The notes under the pieces are model-generated. The model did no database searches and was not told where the DNA came from. It saw only the letters and a program-made list of their open reading frames with translations. A program made the position numbers and the translations under genes. From Variovorax flavidus (GTDB lineage Bacteria > Pseudomonadota > Gammaproteobacteria > Burkholderiales > Burkholderiaceae_C), in NCBI RefSeq assembly GCF_030317145.1, contig NZ_JASZYE010000003.1, forward strand, positions 620,001 to 684,000: a stretch of 64,000 bases of DNA, read 5' to 3'. Shown piece by piece: positions 8,506-17,969 of the stretch (position 1 is its first letter; every line of letters starts with the position of its first letter).

Positions 8506-9030
8506 ATGGAAATCTCTGAACAATGCGTGGTCGGCCTGACCTGGACGCTGAAAGACACGCTGGGCGAAGTTCTGGACGTGCTCGATGACCCTGTCGAATT
8601 CCTGGTCGGTGGCGACGACCTCTTCGAGGCCATCGAGGCCGCGCTCATGGGCCATGGTCCGGGCGCCAGGGTGCAGCTTCAACTCGAACCCGAACAGGCT
8701 TTCGGCGACTTCAACGACCAATTGCTCTTCCTCGAGCCTCGCAAACTGTTTCCCGAAGGCACCGAAGAAGGCATGACTTTCGATGGTGCCGCCTTGCCGC
8801 AAGGCACGAACCCGGACATGCCCAAGGACGTGCTCTACACGGTGAGCGAAATCTATCCGGACCACCTGGTGCTGGACGGGAACCACCCGCTGGCAGGCAT
8901 CGCGATCCGGCTGGACATGACCGTGAAATCGGTGCGCGAAGCGACCGAAGAAGAAATCGGGCGCGGCACGGCAGGCACCGGCTTCTTCAAGGTGCCCAAC
9001 ACGGCGCCGGGCAACGATCTGCTCCACTGA
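8506..9030 (+). CDS. FKBP-type peptidyl-prolyl isomerase, SlyD-like
   Basis: A 174-residue cytosolic prolyl isomerase/chaperone. The order of a split FKBP domain with an inserted IF (insert-in-flap) domain is visible: VVGLTWTLKD start, PVEFLVGGDDLFEAIEAALMG (the usual site of the FKBP core), EQAFGDFNDQL, the insert at about 80-130, and NHPLAGIAIRLDM, which matches the SlyD NHPLAG motif. It lacks the His-rich metal-binding tail of E. coli SlyD. A terminator follows 20 nt after the stop. Confidence 0.85.
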   Translation: MEISEQCVVGLTWTLKDTLGEVLDVLDDPVEFLVGGDDLFEAIEAALMGHGPGARVQLQLEPEQAFGDFNDQLLFLEPRKLFPEGTEEGMTFDGAALPQGTNPDMPKDVLYTVSEIYPDHLVLDGNHPLAGIAIRLDMTVKSVREATEEEIGRGTAGTGFFKVPNTAPGNDLLH

Positions 9031-9050
9031 TTCCCGTCAAGCGCGCATGA

Positions 9051-9075
9051 AAAAGCCGGGCATTGCCCGGCTTTT
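9051..9075. terminator. Bidirectional intrinsic terminator
   Basis: The hairpin AAAAGCCGGGC-ATT-GCCCGGCTTTT is flanked by A and T runs. It lies between the rightward FKBP gene and the leftward glycine-zipper lipoprotein gene. Confidence 0.9.
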
Positions 9076-9095
9076 CGCGTTGGCGCCTCGCGAGA

Positions 9096-9587
9096 TCAGA
9101 AGCGTGAAATCTGCCCATTGTCGATGCGGACGCGATCGCCGATGCGAAGGTCGCCGGGCGACGGCACGTCGAATGCACGGTATCCACCGTTGTCGGTCTG
9201 GACGGAGACGCGATAGCTCTCGTAGGCGCGCGGACCGTTGCGATTGGACTCGATGCTGTTGCCGAGCAGCGCGCCTCCGACCACGCCCGCGACGGTCGCT
9301 GCGGTCCGGCCGTTGCCCTTGCCGATCTGGTTGCCGGCCACGCCGCCGAGCAGACCACCGGCGATGGCCCCGACACCGCTGGAGCCAGTCCCGGCAGTTT
9401 CGCTCCGGAGAACTTCGATGTTGGCCACGCGGCCGTACTCAACGTACGGGCCTTGCGCCATCGGCTGGACCGGCTGGTACGGATAGCGGGAGGTCTGGTA
9501 GACCGGCGCAGGCGCCACACAGGCGGTCAACGTGGCGAGAGCGACGAGCGAAGCGCCGACGGAAAGCGAACGAATAGGGATTTTCAT
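9096..9587 (-). CDS. Glycine-zipper 2TM lipoprotein, SlyB/Pcp-like
   Basis: A 163-residue outer-membrane lipoprotein. The signal peptide ends in the lipobox LTAC with C23. A Tyr/Pro/Gln-rich linker leads to the glycine zipper (GVGAIAGGLLGG, then GVVGGALLG; about 80-115), and a C-terminal beta domain ends GQISRF. SlyB proteins stabilise the outer membrane under stress. I chose the ATG at 9587, preceded by GAGGAA, over an upstream in-frame ATG at 9629. Confidence 0.85.
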   Translation of the reverse strand: MKIPIRSLSVGASLVALATLTACVAPAPVYQTSRYPYQPVQPMAQGPYVEYGRVANIEVLRSETAGTGSSGVGAIAGGLLGGVAGNQIGKGNGRTAATVAGVVGGALLGNSIESNRNGPRAYESYRVSVQTDNGGYRAFDVPSPGDLRIGDRVRIDNGQISRF

Positions 9588-9782
9588 GATGTAGTTCCTC
9601 AAAACGGCGCGGCGATTCGCACCCTGCATGTGGGATTAACGCAGCGCAGGCGCGCCGGATGACCTTGAACACATGTTGAAACCTTCGACGCGCAACGCCG
9701 TCTCCGGTTCCATTCTTTACGCGTGGGTGCGCCTTGCGCGCTCTTGAAGGACCGGGCCTACAGCAGCCCTCTCACCCAGCGC

Positions 9783-10229
9783 TCAGTGCTTGCCGGTCGA
9801 ACCGTAGCCGCCCTCACCGCGCTCGCTGGGCGGGAATTCGGCGACGACGTTGAACTGCGCTTGCACGACCGGAACGATCACCAGCTGGGCCAGCCGCTCC
9901 ATGGGCTGCAGCACGAAAGGCGTGTCGCTGCGGTTCCATGCGCTGACCTTGAGTTCGCCCTGATAGTCGCTGTCGATCAGGCCGACCAGGTTGCCCAGAA
10001 CGATGCCGTGTTTGTGCCCGAGACCCGAGCGCGGCAGGATCATGGCCGCAAAGCGAGGGTCGGCCAGATGGATCGCGATGCCCGTTCCCACCAGCTGCCA
10101 CGCATTCGGCTCCAGCGTGATGGGCGCATCGAGACAGGCCCTCAGGTCCAGTCCGGCACTGCCGGGAGTTGCATAGGCCGGCAGTTGGTCCTGCATGCGG
10201 GGATCGAGGATTCGGACGTCGACTTTCAC
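9783..10229 (-). CDS. dut: dUTP diphosphatase
   Basis: Hydrolyses dUTP to dUMP and pyrophosphate, keeping uracil out of DNA and supplying dTMP synthesis; homotrimeric and cytosolic. It has 148 residues from a GTG start. The conserved dUTPase motifs are in order: PGSAGLDLRA, PRSGLGHKHG, GLIDSDYQGEL, ERLAQLVIVPV and the C-terminal RGEGGYGSTG arm that closes over the substrate. It lies 34 nt downstream of coaBC on the same strand, and the coaBC-dut pairing is conserved in many proteobacteria. Confidence 0.95.
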   Translation of the reverse strand: MKVDVRILDPRMQDQLPAYATPGSAGLDLRACLDAPITLEPNAWQLVGTGIAIHLADPRFAAMILPRSGLGHKHGIVLGNLVGLIDSDYQGELKVSAWNRSDTPFVLQPMERLAQLVIVPVVQAQFNVVAEFPPSERGEGGYGSTGKH

Positions 10230-10263
10230 TGATAGCGCCTTTGATTTTGCGATGGCTGTTGAT

Positions 10264-11490
10264 TCATGGGTGCAGCCCGGCGGGCAAACGGGCCGCGATC
10301 TCCGCGACCAGCTCGCGCGCGAGCGTGAGCTTGGGTGCGCGTGGCAGTTCCCGCACGCCCTTGGCATCGACCAGCAACAAGCTGTTGTGGTCCTGCCCGA
10401 ACGTGAGCGGCCCGATGTTGCCGACCAGAAGTGGAATGCCCTTGCGCTCGCGCTTGGCTTTGGCATGTTCCGCGAGGTTTTCACTTTCGGCAGCAAAACC
10501 TACGCAGAACAACTGACCGCCCTTGGCGCGCGCGCCCTGGGCGACGGTCAGGAGGATGTCCTCGTTCTCGACGAACTGCAGCACCGGCGGCTTGCCGCTG
10601 CCGTCCTTCTTGATCTTCTGCTCGCTGTGCGCGGCCGGGCGCCAGTCGGCCACGGCGGCGGTCGCGACGAAGATCGACGCGGTCTGCACTGAATGCAGAG
10701 TGGCTTCGAGCATCTGCTGTGCCGACAGCACGTCGACACGGCGAACTCCACGCGGCGTCGGCAGGTGCACCGGACCGGCCACCAGCGTGACCTCGGCGCC
10801 GGCATCGCGCGCGGCGCGGGCGATGGCGAAGCCCATCTTGCCGGACGAGTGGTTCGTGATGCCGCGAATCGGATCGAGCGCCTCGAAGGTCGGCCCGGCT
10901 GTCACGACGACATGCTGGCCCGCCAGCACCTTGGGCTGGAACTGGGCGATGACTTCGTCCAGCAGTTGGTCGGCTTCGAGCATGCGGCCATCCCCTGTCT
11001 CGCCGCAGGCCTGCCAGCCATTGCCCACGCCCAATACGCGGGCGCCGTCGGCGTCGACCTGCCGCAGGTTGCGCTGCGTCGCAGGATGGCTCCACATCTC
11101 GCGGTTCATGGCCGGCGCGATCAGCAAGGGCACCCGGTCCACCGGACGCGCGAGGCACATGAGGCTCAGGAGTTCGTCGGACCGCCCCTGCACCAGCCGC
11201 GCGATGAAATCGGCGCTGGCAGGCGCCAGCACGATTGCATCCGCCTCGCGGCTCAGGTTGATGTGGGGCATGTTGTTTACCTCGCGCACGTCCCACTGCG
11301 AGGTGTAGACGGGGCGCCCGGACAACGCCTGCATCGTCACCGGCGTGATGAACTGCGCTGCCGCCTCGGTCATCACGACCTGCACGGTGGCGCCGGCCTT
11401 GACCAGCAGCCGGCAGAATTCGGCCGACTTGTAGCAGGCGATGCCCCCGGTGAGCCCCAAAACGATGTGTTTGCCTGCGAGTTCTTGCAT
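10264..11490 (-). CDS. coaBC: Bifunctional phosphopantothenoylcysteine decarboxylase/phosphopantothenate-cysteine ligase
   Basis: Catalyses two consecutive steps of coenzyme A synthesis. The 408 residues hold an N-terminal FMN-binding CoaC domain with GGIACYKS, the catalytic histidine in MPHINLS, the PAMNREMW motif and the ACGETGDGRM clamp. The CTP-dependent CoaB domain follows (TAGPTFEALDPIR, NHSSGKMG and the KIKKDG lysine loop). The gene diverges from pyrG across 79 bp. A weak TACACT lies 7 nt before the ATG and no clear Shine-Dalgarno is seen. Confidence 0.95.
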   Translation of the reverse strand: MQELAGKHIVLGLTGGIACYKSAEFCRLLVKAGATVQVVMTEAAAQFITPVTMQALSGRPVYTSQWDVREVNNMPHINLSREADAIVLAPASADFIARLVQGRSDELLSLMCLARPVDRVPLLIAPAMNREMWSHPATQRNLRQVDADGARVLGVGNGWQACGETGDGRMLEADQLLDEVIAQFQPKVLAGQHVVVTAGPTFEALDPIRGITNHSSGKMGFAIARAARDAGAEVTLVAGPVHLPTPRGVRRVDVLSAQQMLEATLHSVQTASIFVATAAVADWRPAAHSEQKIKKDGSGKPPVLQFVENEDILLTVAQGARAKGGQLFCVGFAAESENLAEHAKAKRERKGIPLLVGNIGPLTFGQDHNSLLLVDAKGVRELPRAPKLTLARELVAEIAARLPAGLHP

Positions 11491-11505
11491 GGCCGGCAGT
11501 GTAAA

Positions 11506-11529
11506 GGGGCAAGTGCCCCCACCTATAAT
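11506..11529 (+). promoter_or_regulatory. Palindrome plus -10 element in the coaBC/pyrG divergent promoter
   Basis: GGGGCAAGTGCCCC (11506-11519) is a perfect inverted repeat. Four bases later stands the -10 hexamer TATAAT (11524-11529) for pyrG, which leaves a 41-nt leader. The palindrome occupies the spacer/-35 region, so a bound protein could affect both pyrG and coaBC. The same arrangement recurs before mutL. Confidence 0.5.
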
Positions 11530-11570
11530 CCCTATTTCCCACTTCCCGGACCTGCACGTTCGGAACTGGC

Positions 11571-13247
11571 ATGACCAAATTCGTCTTCGTCACCGGTGGT
11601 GTGGTGTCTTCCCTGGGCAAGGGAATCGCCTCCGCCTCGCTCGCCGCGATCCTCGAGTCGCGCGGCCTCAAAGTCACCCTCATCAAGCTGGACCCCTACA
11701 TCAACGTCGACCCCGGCACGATGTCGCCGTTCCAGCATGGCGAAGTCTTCGTCACCGACGACGGCGCCGAAACCGACCTCGATCTCGGCCACTACGAGCG
11801 CTTCATCACGACGCGCATGCGCCGCGCGAACAACTTCACCACGGGCCAGATCTACAAGACCGTGCTCGAGAAGGAGCGCCGCGGCGACTATCTCGGCAAG
11901 ACGGTGCAGGTGATTCCGCACATCACCAACGAGATCCAGGAATACGTCAAGCGCGGCGCCGGCATCGGCACGGCCCACGAAGTCGACGTGGCCATCGTCG
12001 AGATCGGGGGCACGGTCGGCGACATCGAGTCGCTCCCCTTCCTTGAAGCCGTGCGCCAGATGAGCCTTCGCATGGGCCCGAACAATTCGGCCTTCGTGCA
12101 TCTGAGCTACGTGCCGTGGATCGCCGCCGCCGGCGAACTCAAGACCAAGCCGACGCAGCATACGGCGCAAAAGCTCCGCGAAATCGGCATCCAGGCCGAC
12201 GCCCTGCTGTGCCGCGCCGACCGGCCGATTCCTGACGACGAGCGCGCCAAGATCTCGCTCTTCTCCAATGTGCCCGAGTGGGGCGTGATCTCGATGTGGG
12301 ACGTGGACACCATCTACAAGGTGCCTCGCATGCTGCACGAGCAGGGTCTGGACGGCCTGATCTGCGACAAGCTGCGCATCAACACGCCGCCTGCCAAGCT
12401 CACGCGCTGGGACGATCTGGTCTACGAAGTCGAGCATCCGCAGAAGGAAGTGTCGATCGCCATGGTCGGCAAGTACGTGGACCTGTCCGACAGCTACAAG
12501 TCGCTGAACGAGGCGCTGCGCCACGCCGGCATGAAGAACCATGCCCGCGTCAAGATCGACTACATCGACTCCGAGACCATCACGCGCGAGGACGTAGCCC
12601 GGCTCGCCAAGTACGACGCGATTCTCGTTCCGGGCGGCTTTGGCCAGCGCGGCGTCGAAGGCAAGATCTCGGCGGCGCGTTTCGCCCGCGAAACCAAGGT
12701 TCCGTACCTGGGCATCTGCCTCGGCATGCAGGTCGCGACCATCGAGTACGCGCGCAACGTCGCGGGCCTCAAGAACGCCAACAGCACCGAGTTCGACCCC
12801 GAAACGCCCTGCCCCGTGATCGCGCTGATCACCGAGTGGAAGGACAGCGACGGCACGGTCAAGGTGCGAGACGAGAAGTCCGACCTCGGTGGCACCATGC
12901 GCCTGGGCGCACAAAGCTCCGACGTGGCGCCGGGCACCCTCGCCCACAGCATCTACGGCGACGTCGTGACCGAACGGCACCGCCATCGCTACGAAGCCAA
13001 CGTCAACTACCTCGACGAGCTGCGCCGTGCGGGCCTGGTGATTTCGGCGCTCACCCAGCGCGAGCACCTGACGGAGATCGTCGAACTGCCGCAGAACGTG
13101 CACCCGTGGTTCATGGGCGTGCAGTTCCACCCCGAATTCAAGTCGACCCCCTGGGGTGGCCACCCGTTGTTCAACGCATTCATCAAGGCTGCGCTCGAAC
13201 ATCAGAATGCGGACTCGGACAAGAAGGCATTGAAGGTGGTTGCATGA
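11571..13247 (+). CDS. pyrG: CTP synthase
   Basis: Aminates UTP to CTP using glutamine and ATP, the last step of pyrimidine nucleotide synthesis. The 558 residues have an N-terminal amidoligase domain (GGVVSSLGKGIASASL P-loop at about 8-23, then PYINVDPGTMSPF) and a class I glutamine amidotransferase domain from about 290. In that domain the nucleophile elbow is LGICLGMQ and the His-Glu pair is in QFHPEFKS. Its stop overlaps the kdsA start (ATGA). Confidence 0.97.
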   Translation: MTKFVFVTGGVVSSLGKGIASASLAAILESRGLKVTLIKLDPYINVDPGTMSPFQHGEVFVTDDGAETDLDLGHYERFITTRMRRANNFTTGQIYKTVLEKERRGDYLGKTVQVIPHITNEIQEYVKRGAGIGTAHEVDVAIVEIGGTVGDIESLPFLEAVRQMSLRMGPNNSAFVHLSYVPWIAAAGELKTKPTQHTAQKLREIGIQADALLCRADRPIPDDERAKISLFSNVPEWGVISMWDVDTIYKVPRMLHEQGLDGLICDKLRINTPPAKLTRWDDLVYEVEHPQKEVSIAMVGKYVDLSDSYKSLNEALRHAGMKNHARVKIDYIDSETITREDVARLAKYDAILVPGGFGQRGVEGKISAARFARETKVPYLGICLGMQVATIEYARNVAGLKNANSTEFDPETPCPVIALITEWKDSDGTVKVRDEKSDLGGTMRLGAQSSDVAPGTLAHSIYGDVVTERHRHRYEANVNYLDELRRAGLVISALTQREHLTEIVELPQNVHPWFMGVQFHPEFKSTPWGGHPLFNAFIKAALEHQNADSDKKALKVVA

Positions 13248-14101
13248 AGCTGTGCGGATTCGACATCGGGCTCGACAAGCCTTTCTTCCTGATCGCGGGT
13301 CCCTGTGTGGTCGAGTCCGAGCAGTTGCAGATGGACACAGCGGGCACGCTGAAGGAAATCACTTCCTCGCTCGGCATTCCCTTCATCTTCAAGAGCAGCT
13401 TCGACAAGGCCAACCGCTCGTCCGGCACCAGCTTTCGTGGCCCGGGGCGTGACAAGGGCCTGGACATCCTCGCCAAGGTCAAGCGCGAACTGGGCCTGCC
13501 GGTGCTGACCGATGTACACACCGAGGACGACATCACGGCAGCCGCCCAGGTGGTCGACGTGCTGCAGACGCCAGCCTTCCTCTGCCGCCAAACCGATTTC
13601 ATTCGTGCGGTGGCGCAGTCGGGCAAGCCGGTCAACATCAAGAAGGGCCAGTTCCTCGCGCCGCACGACATGAAGAACGTGATCGACAAGGCGCGTGCGG
13701 CGGCCAAGGAAAAAGGCCTGCCCGAAGACAGCTTCATGGCCTGCGAACGCGGCGCGAGCTTTGGCTACAACAACCTCGTCTCCGACATGCGCTCGCTCGC
13801 AATCATGCGCGAGACGGGCGCGCCGGTGGTCTTCGACGCCACGCACTCGGTGCAGTTGCCCGGCGGCCAGGGCACGAGTTCCGGCGGCCAGCGCGAGATG
13901 GTGCCCGTTCTGTCGCGTGCCGCCGTCGCGGTAGGCGTGGCCGGCTTGTTCATGGAAACCCACCCGGACCCTGCCAAGGCGCTCAGCGACGGCCCCAATG
14001 CCGTGCCGCTCAAGCACATGAAGGCGCTGCTCGAGACGCTGCTGGCGCTCGACGGCGTCACCAAGAAAAACGCATTCCTAGAGGACATTTTTCAACAATG
14101 A
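13244..14101 (+). CDS. kdsA: 3-deoxy-8-phosphooctulonate (KDO8P) synthase
   Basis: Condenses phosphoenolpyruvate with arabinose 5-phosphate to KDO 8-phosphate for the lipopolysaccharide inner core. It is 285 residues. Recognisable features are FLIAGPCVVES near the N-terminus, FKSSFDKANRSS, TDVHTEDD, FLCRQTDF, NIKKGQFLAP and the C-terminal METHPDPAKALSDGPNA. It overlaps pyrG by 4 nt upstream and the DUF1330 gene by 4 nt downstream, so all three are coupled in one operon. Confidence 0.96.
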   Translation: MKLCGFDIGLDKPFFLIAGPCVVESEQLQMDTAGTLKEITSSLGIPFIFKSSFDKANRSSGTSFRGPGRDKGLDILAKVKRELGLPVLTDVHTEDDITAAAQVVDVLQTPAFLCRQTDFIRAVAQSGKPVNIKKGQFLAPHDMKNVIDKARAAAKEKGLPEDSFMACERGASFGYNNLVSDMRSLAIMRETGAPVVFDATHSVQLPGGQGTSSGGQREMVPVLSRAAVAVGVAGLFMETHPDPAKALSDGPNAVPLKHMKALLETLLALDGVTKKNAFLEDIFQQ

Positions 14102-14388
14102 CCAGTGCCTACATCATCGCCAACGTCGAAGTCACGAATCCGACGCAGTACGAGGAATACAAGAAGTGGTCCACCGAGGCCATGAAGGTACACGGTGCCG
14201 AAGTCTGCGTGCGCGGCGGCAAGGTCGAAGTGCTCGAAGGCGACTGGAATCCCCAGCGCCTCGTGATCCTCAAGTTCCCGACCGTCGAGGCTGCAAAGAA
14301 ATTCAATGACTCGCCCGAATACGGCAAGGCACGTGCCGCGCGCCAAGGCGCGGCGATCATGCGCATGATCGTGGTCGAGGGCGTTTGA
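14098..14388 (+). CDS. DUF1330 domain protein
   Basis: A 96-residue protein with a dimeric ferredoxin-like (antibiotic-monooxygenase-type) fold. Its DUF1330 features are AYIIANVEVTNPTQYEEY at the start, a VRGGKVEVLEGDW strand and LVILKFPTVEAAKKF. The biochemical function of the family is unknown. It sits between kdsA and eno with a 4-nt overlap upstream, which suggests a housekeeping link that the sequence does not explain. Confidence 0.85.
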   Translation: MTSAYIIANVEVTNPTQYEEYKKWSTEAMKVHGAEVCVRGGKVEVLEGDWNPQRLVILKFPTVEAAKKFNDSPEYGKARAARQGAAIMRMIVVEGV

Positions 14389-14454
14389 CAGGCTGAGTTT
14401 CAGGTTTTGAGTGCTGGGTGATTAACTTTTAGGTTTTTTCGGAGCAAGAGAACA

Positions 14455-15738
<1,284 letters not shown>

Positions 15739-15758
15739 TCTTCCCGGGATCAGGCGCC

Positions 15759-16034
15759 ATGCGATCGCGCATCGTCCCGATCATCCTGGTCCTCGTGCTG
15801 CTGATACTCCAGTGGCAGCTGTGGACCGGGCGCGGCAGCGTGCGCGAGGTGGCGCAGCTGCAGGAAAAGCTGGCTGACCAGAAGGAAGCCAACGCCCGCG
15901 CCGCCTTGAACAACGAACGCCTTGCCAACGAGGTCAACGACCTCAAGGAGGGGCTGGAGATGGTCGAGGAACGTGCCCGGCAGGAGCTCGGCATGGTCAA
16001 GCCCAACGAAGTCTTCGTGCAGATCACGCGCTGA
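15759..16034 (+). CDS. ftsB: Cell division protein FtsB
   Basis: A divisome protein that bridges FtsL and FtsQ and helps activate septal peptidoglycan synthesis. The 91-residue bitopic protein has one N-terminal membrane helix (PIILVLVLLILQWQLW) and a periplasmic coiled coil (VAQLQEKLADQKEANARA and onward). It ends in the EERARQELGMVKPNEVFVQI segment typical of FtsB. It is 20 nt after eno, the conserved place for ftsB in beta- and gammaproteobacteria. Confidence 0.93.
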   Translation: MRSRIVPIILVLVLLILQWQLWTGRGSVREVAQLQEKLADQKEANARAALNNERLANEVNDLKEGLEMVEERARQELGMVKPNEVFVQITR

Positions 16035-16057
16035 ATGGCATCGCTCCCGGCGGCCGC

Positions 16058-16714
16058 ATGACGCCCGATCTCCCCGCTGGCTGCGTTATCGCGCTGCTTG
16101 GCGCCCAAGGCACCGGCAAGACCGAACTCGCGAACGCGCTCGCCGCGCGGCTCTCGCAACGCGACATCGTGGCCACACTGGTCGCGGACGTCTCGCACGA
16201 ATGGCAGATGCGCGAACGGCGCGCCCCGGACACCGCCGAACTGGCGGCCATCGCCCGCGAACAGACACGCCGCATCGCATCCGCGGCCGAGCAAGGCGTG
16301 GTCGTGGCCGACACGACGGCCCTGGTGGCCGCGGTCCATCACGACATCCTTCTTGGCGAGGACGCGCTTTACGCGAACGCGCTGACGGCGCATCGCGGTT
16401 ATGCCATCACGCTCCTCATGGCGCTCGACCTGCCGAATGTCGGCGACGACGCGCAACGCGATCGAGTGGATGCATCGTTGCGCGCAGCCCTCGCCCGCGC
16501 GGGAGCACCCTATTCCGTGATTCACGGCCGTGGACCGGATCGGCTCGCTGGCGCATGGAATGCCATCAACGCCAGCGCCGAAGCCGCGGGCAATGCGTCG
16601 GGCAGGGGCAGCCCCAACGCCGAGCAGCGCCCATGGTTCTGGCCTTGCGACAAGTGTTCCGACCCTGCGTGCGAGCACAGGCTGTTCAGCGATCTCGTGG
16701 CCCGGCGGCCCTAG
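16058..16714 (+). CDS. AAA-type P-loop ATPase/kinase (NadR-like) with C-terminal Cys cluster
   Basis: A 218-residue cytosolic P-loop protein with Walker A LLGAQGTGKTE at about 14-24 and an aspartate strand VVVADTTALV. The layout resembles the nucleoside-kinase-like AAA domain of NadR-type proteins. The C-terminus carries WPCDKCSDPACEHRLF, a Cys-x2-Cys-x4-Cys-x-His pattern that could bind zinc. The substrate is unknown. It follows ftsB by 23 nt, so it is probably expressed with the eno-ftsB operon. Confidence 0.7.
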   Translation: MTPDLPAGCVIALLGAQGTGKTELANALAARLSQRDIVATLVADVSHEWQMRERRAPDTAELAAIAREQTRRIASAAEQGVVVADTTALVAAVHHDILLGEDALYANALTAHRGYAITLLMALDLPNVGDDAQRDRVDASLRAALARAGAPYSVIHGRGPDRLAGAWNAINASAEAAGNASGRGSPNAEQRPWFWPCDKCSDPACEHRLFSDLVARRP

Positions 16715-16734
16715 GCCACAGCCCCCCCAGACCC

Positions 16735-17727
16735 ATGGCAAGTTCATCGCACCTCCGCTTTCGCATCGCCACCTCCCTGGCCTCGGCATGCTTCTTCTGC
16801 GCATCGGCGTGGGGCGCACCCGCCACCGTGACCGTCGAAAACCAGACGCGCCCCACGGCCTGTGCAGAGGAGGACAACGTGTCGATGACCCTCAGCGCCC
16901 GGGGCATCACCCGATTCCGGGTCGAAGCGCTGCCGCCGCCCTACCTGGCCGACATCAAGGCCGACGTCACGGCGCCCGACTTCTCCAACTGCAACTTCGA
17001 CGGCGGTGCGCATCCCACCGACCCGAGCTTCCCATTCAAGCCGCGCCGGGTCGTGTTCCATGACGGCAAGGACTGGATGGTCGTCGGCCTCACGCTGCCC
17101 AGTTTCTGGCGGCCGCACCGGGTGCCGGTGCGTGTCGGCAAGCGCACGGAGGACGACATCCATCTGCTGCAGGTCTATGCGAAGAAGGCCGGTGCCAAGC
17201 CCCTCGAAGCGCTTGTGATGTATCCGGCCGACGGCTACTGGCGCCTCAAGCCGCTTCCGCTGGCCCGCTTCGGTGACGGCGTGTACGGCTCATCCTTCCT
17301 GATGGGGCCGGTCGAGACCGATGGCCGGCCGGTGGTGAACATCGCATCGATCGACGTCAGTACGCAGCCGCTCGCCTTCCATGTCCGCTTCGCCGATGGC
17401 GGCCGCGCAGACGTGAAGGTCGCGGAGATCAGCGAGAAACGCACGGCGCTCGATGTTTCCCTGAAGCCGGCGACACGAAGCGACCGGCCCTTCGCGATGC
17501 TGCGCTCGATGTATGTGGCCGCCGACAACGCGGACATGAGCGCAATAAGCTGGCAGGCAAGCCCCACTTCGGCGTTGCGGACGCAGGACCTGCCCTCGGT
17601 CTCCAGGCTCGAGGCAACGATGGTCCGCTTCGGCCGGACGGTCCCCTCGCGCCACAACACCAGCGCGCCGGACATCCGCTTCAGTCGCTTCGAGGCCGAA
17701 ACGGGACGCTCCGCGCCCAAGCCATGA
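16735..17727 (+). CDS. Exported protein of unknown function
   Basis: A 330-residue protein with a cleavable signal peptide (residues 1-28, cleavage likely after ASAWGA). The mature domain is beta-rich and begins PATVTVENQTRPTACAEEDN. It carries cysteines in the TACAEED and FSNCNFDGG contexts. I recognise no enzyme or binding motif. Its stop overlaps the start of the following small membrane protein by 4 nt (ATGA), so the two likely act together at the cell envelope. Confidence 0.7.
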   Translation: MASSSHLRFRIATSLASACFFCASAWGAPATVTVENQTRPTACAEEDNVSMTLSARGITRFRVEALPPPYLADIKADVTAPDFSNCNFDGGAHPTDPSFPFKPRRVVFHDGKDWMVVGLTLPSFWRPHRVPVRVGKRTEDDIHLLQVYAKKAGAKPLEALVMYPADGYWRLKPLPLARFGDGVYGSSFLMGPVETDGRPVVNIASIDVSTQPLAFHVRFADGGRADVKVAEISEKRTALDVSLKPATRSDRPFAMLRSMYVAADNADMSAISWQASPTSALRTQDLPSVSRLEATMVRFGRTVPSRHNTSAPDIRFSRFEAETGRSAPKP

Positions 17728-17969
17728 AAGTTGAATCAGGTCCTGTGCCGACCGGCAGGAAGCCCGATGCGTTCGAGATGAGGGTGCGGTTCATCTGCGG
17801 CGCGCTGTTCGGACTGGTCGTCGGCGTGGGCCTGTGCGTCAGCCTGTGGCCGCTCGGTGTCCTGGGCCTGAGTGCGCTCGTGGCGCTCGCCGTCGTTGGA
17901 TGCGGCCTGGGCGCCGCGCGGTTCGGGGACCGGTTCTGGGCCCGTGTTCGCTGGTTGCAGCCCTATTGA
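17724..17969 (+). CDS. Small two-span membrane protein, unknown function
   Basis: An 81-residue protein with two hydrophobic helices (about residues 24-45 and 47-66) rich in Gly, Val and Leu, and a basic C-terminus (RFGDRFWARVRW). It is coupled to the upstream exported protein by a 4-nt overlap. Its last 7 bases overlap the 3' end of the convergent hslO gene. Family not recognised. Confidence 0.65.
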   Translation: MKVESGPVPTGRKPDAFEMRVRFICGALFGLVVGVGLCVSLWPLGVLGLSALVALAVVGCGLGAARFGDRFWARVRWLQPY

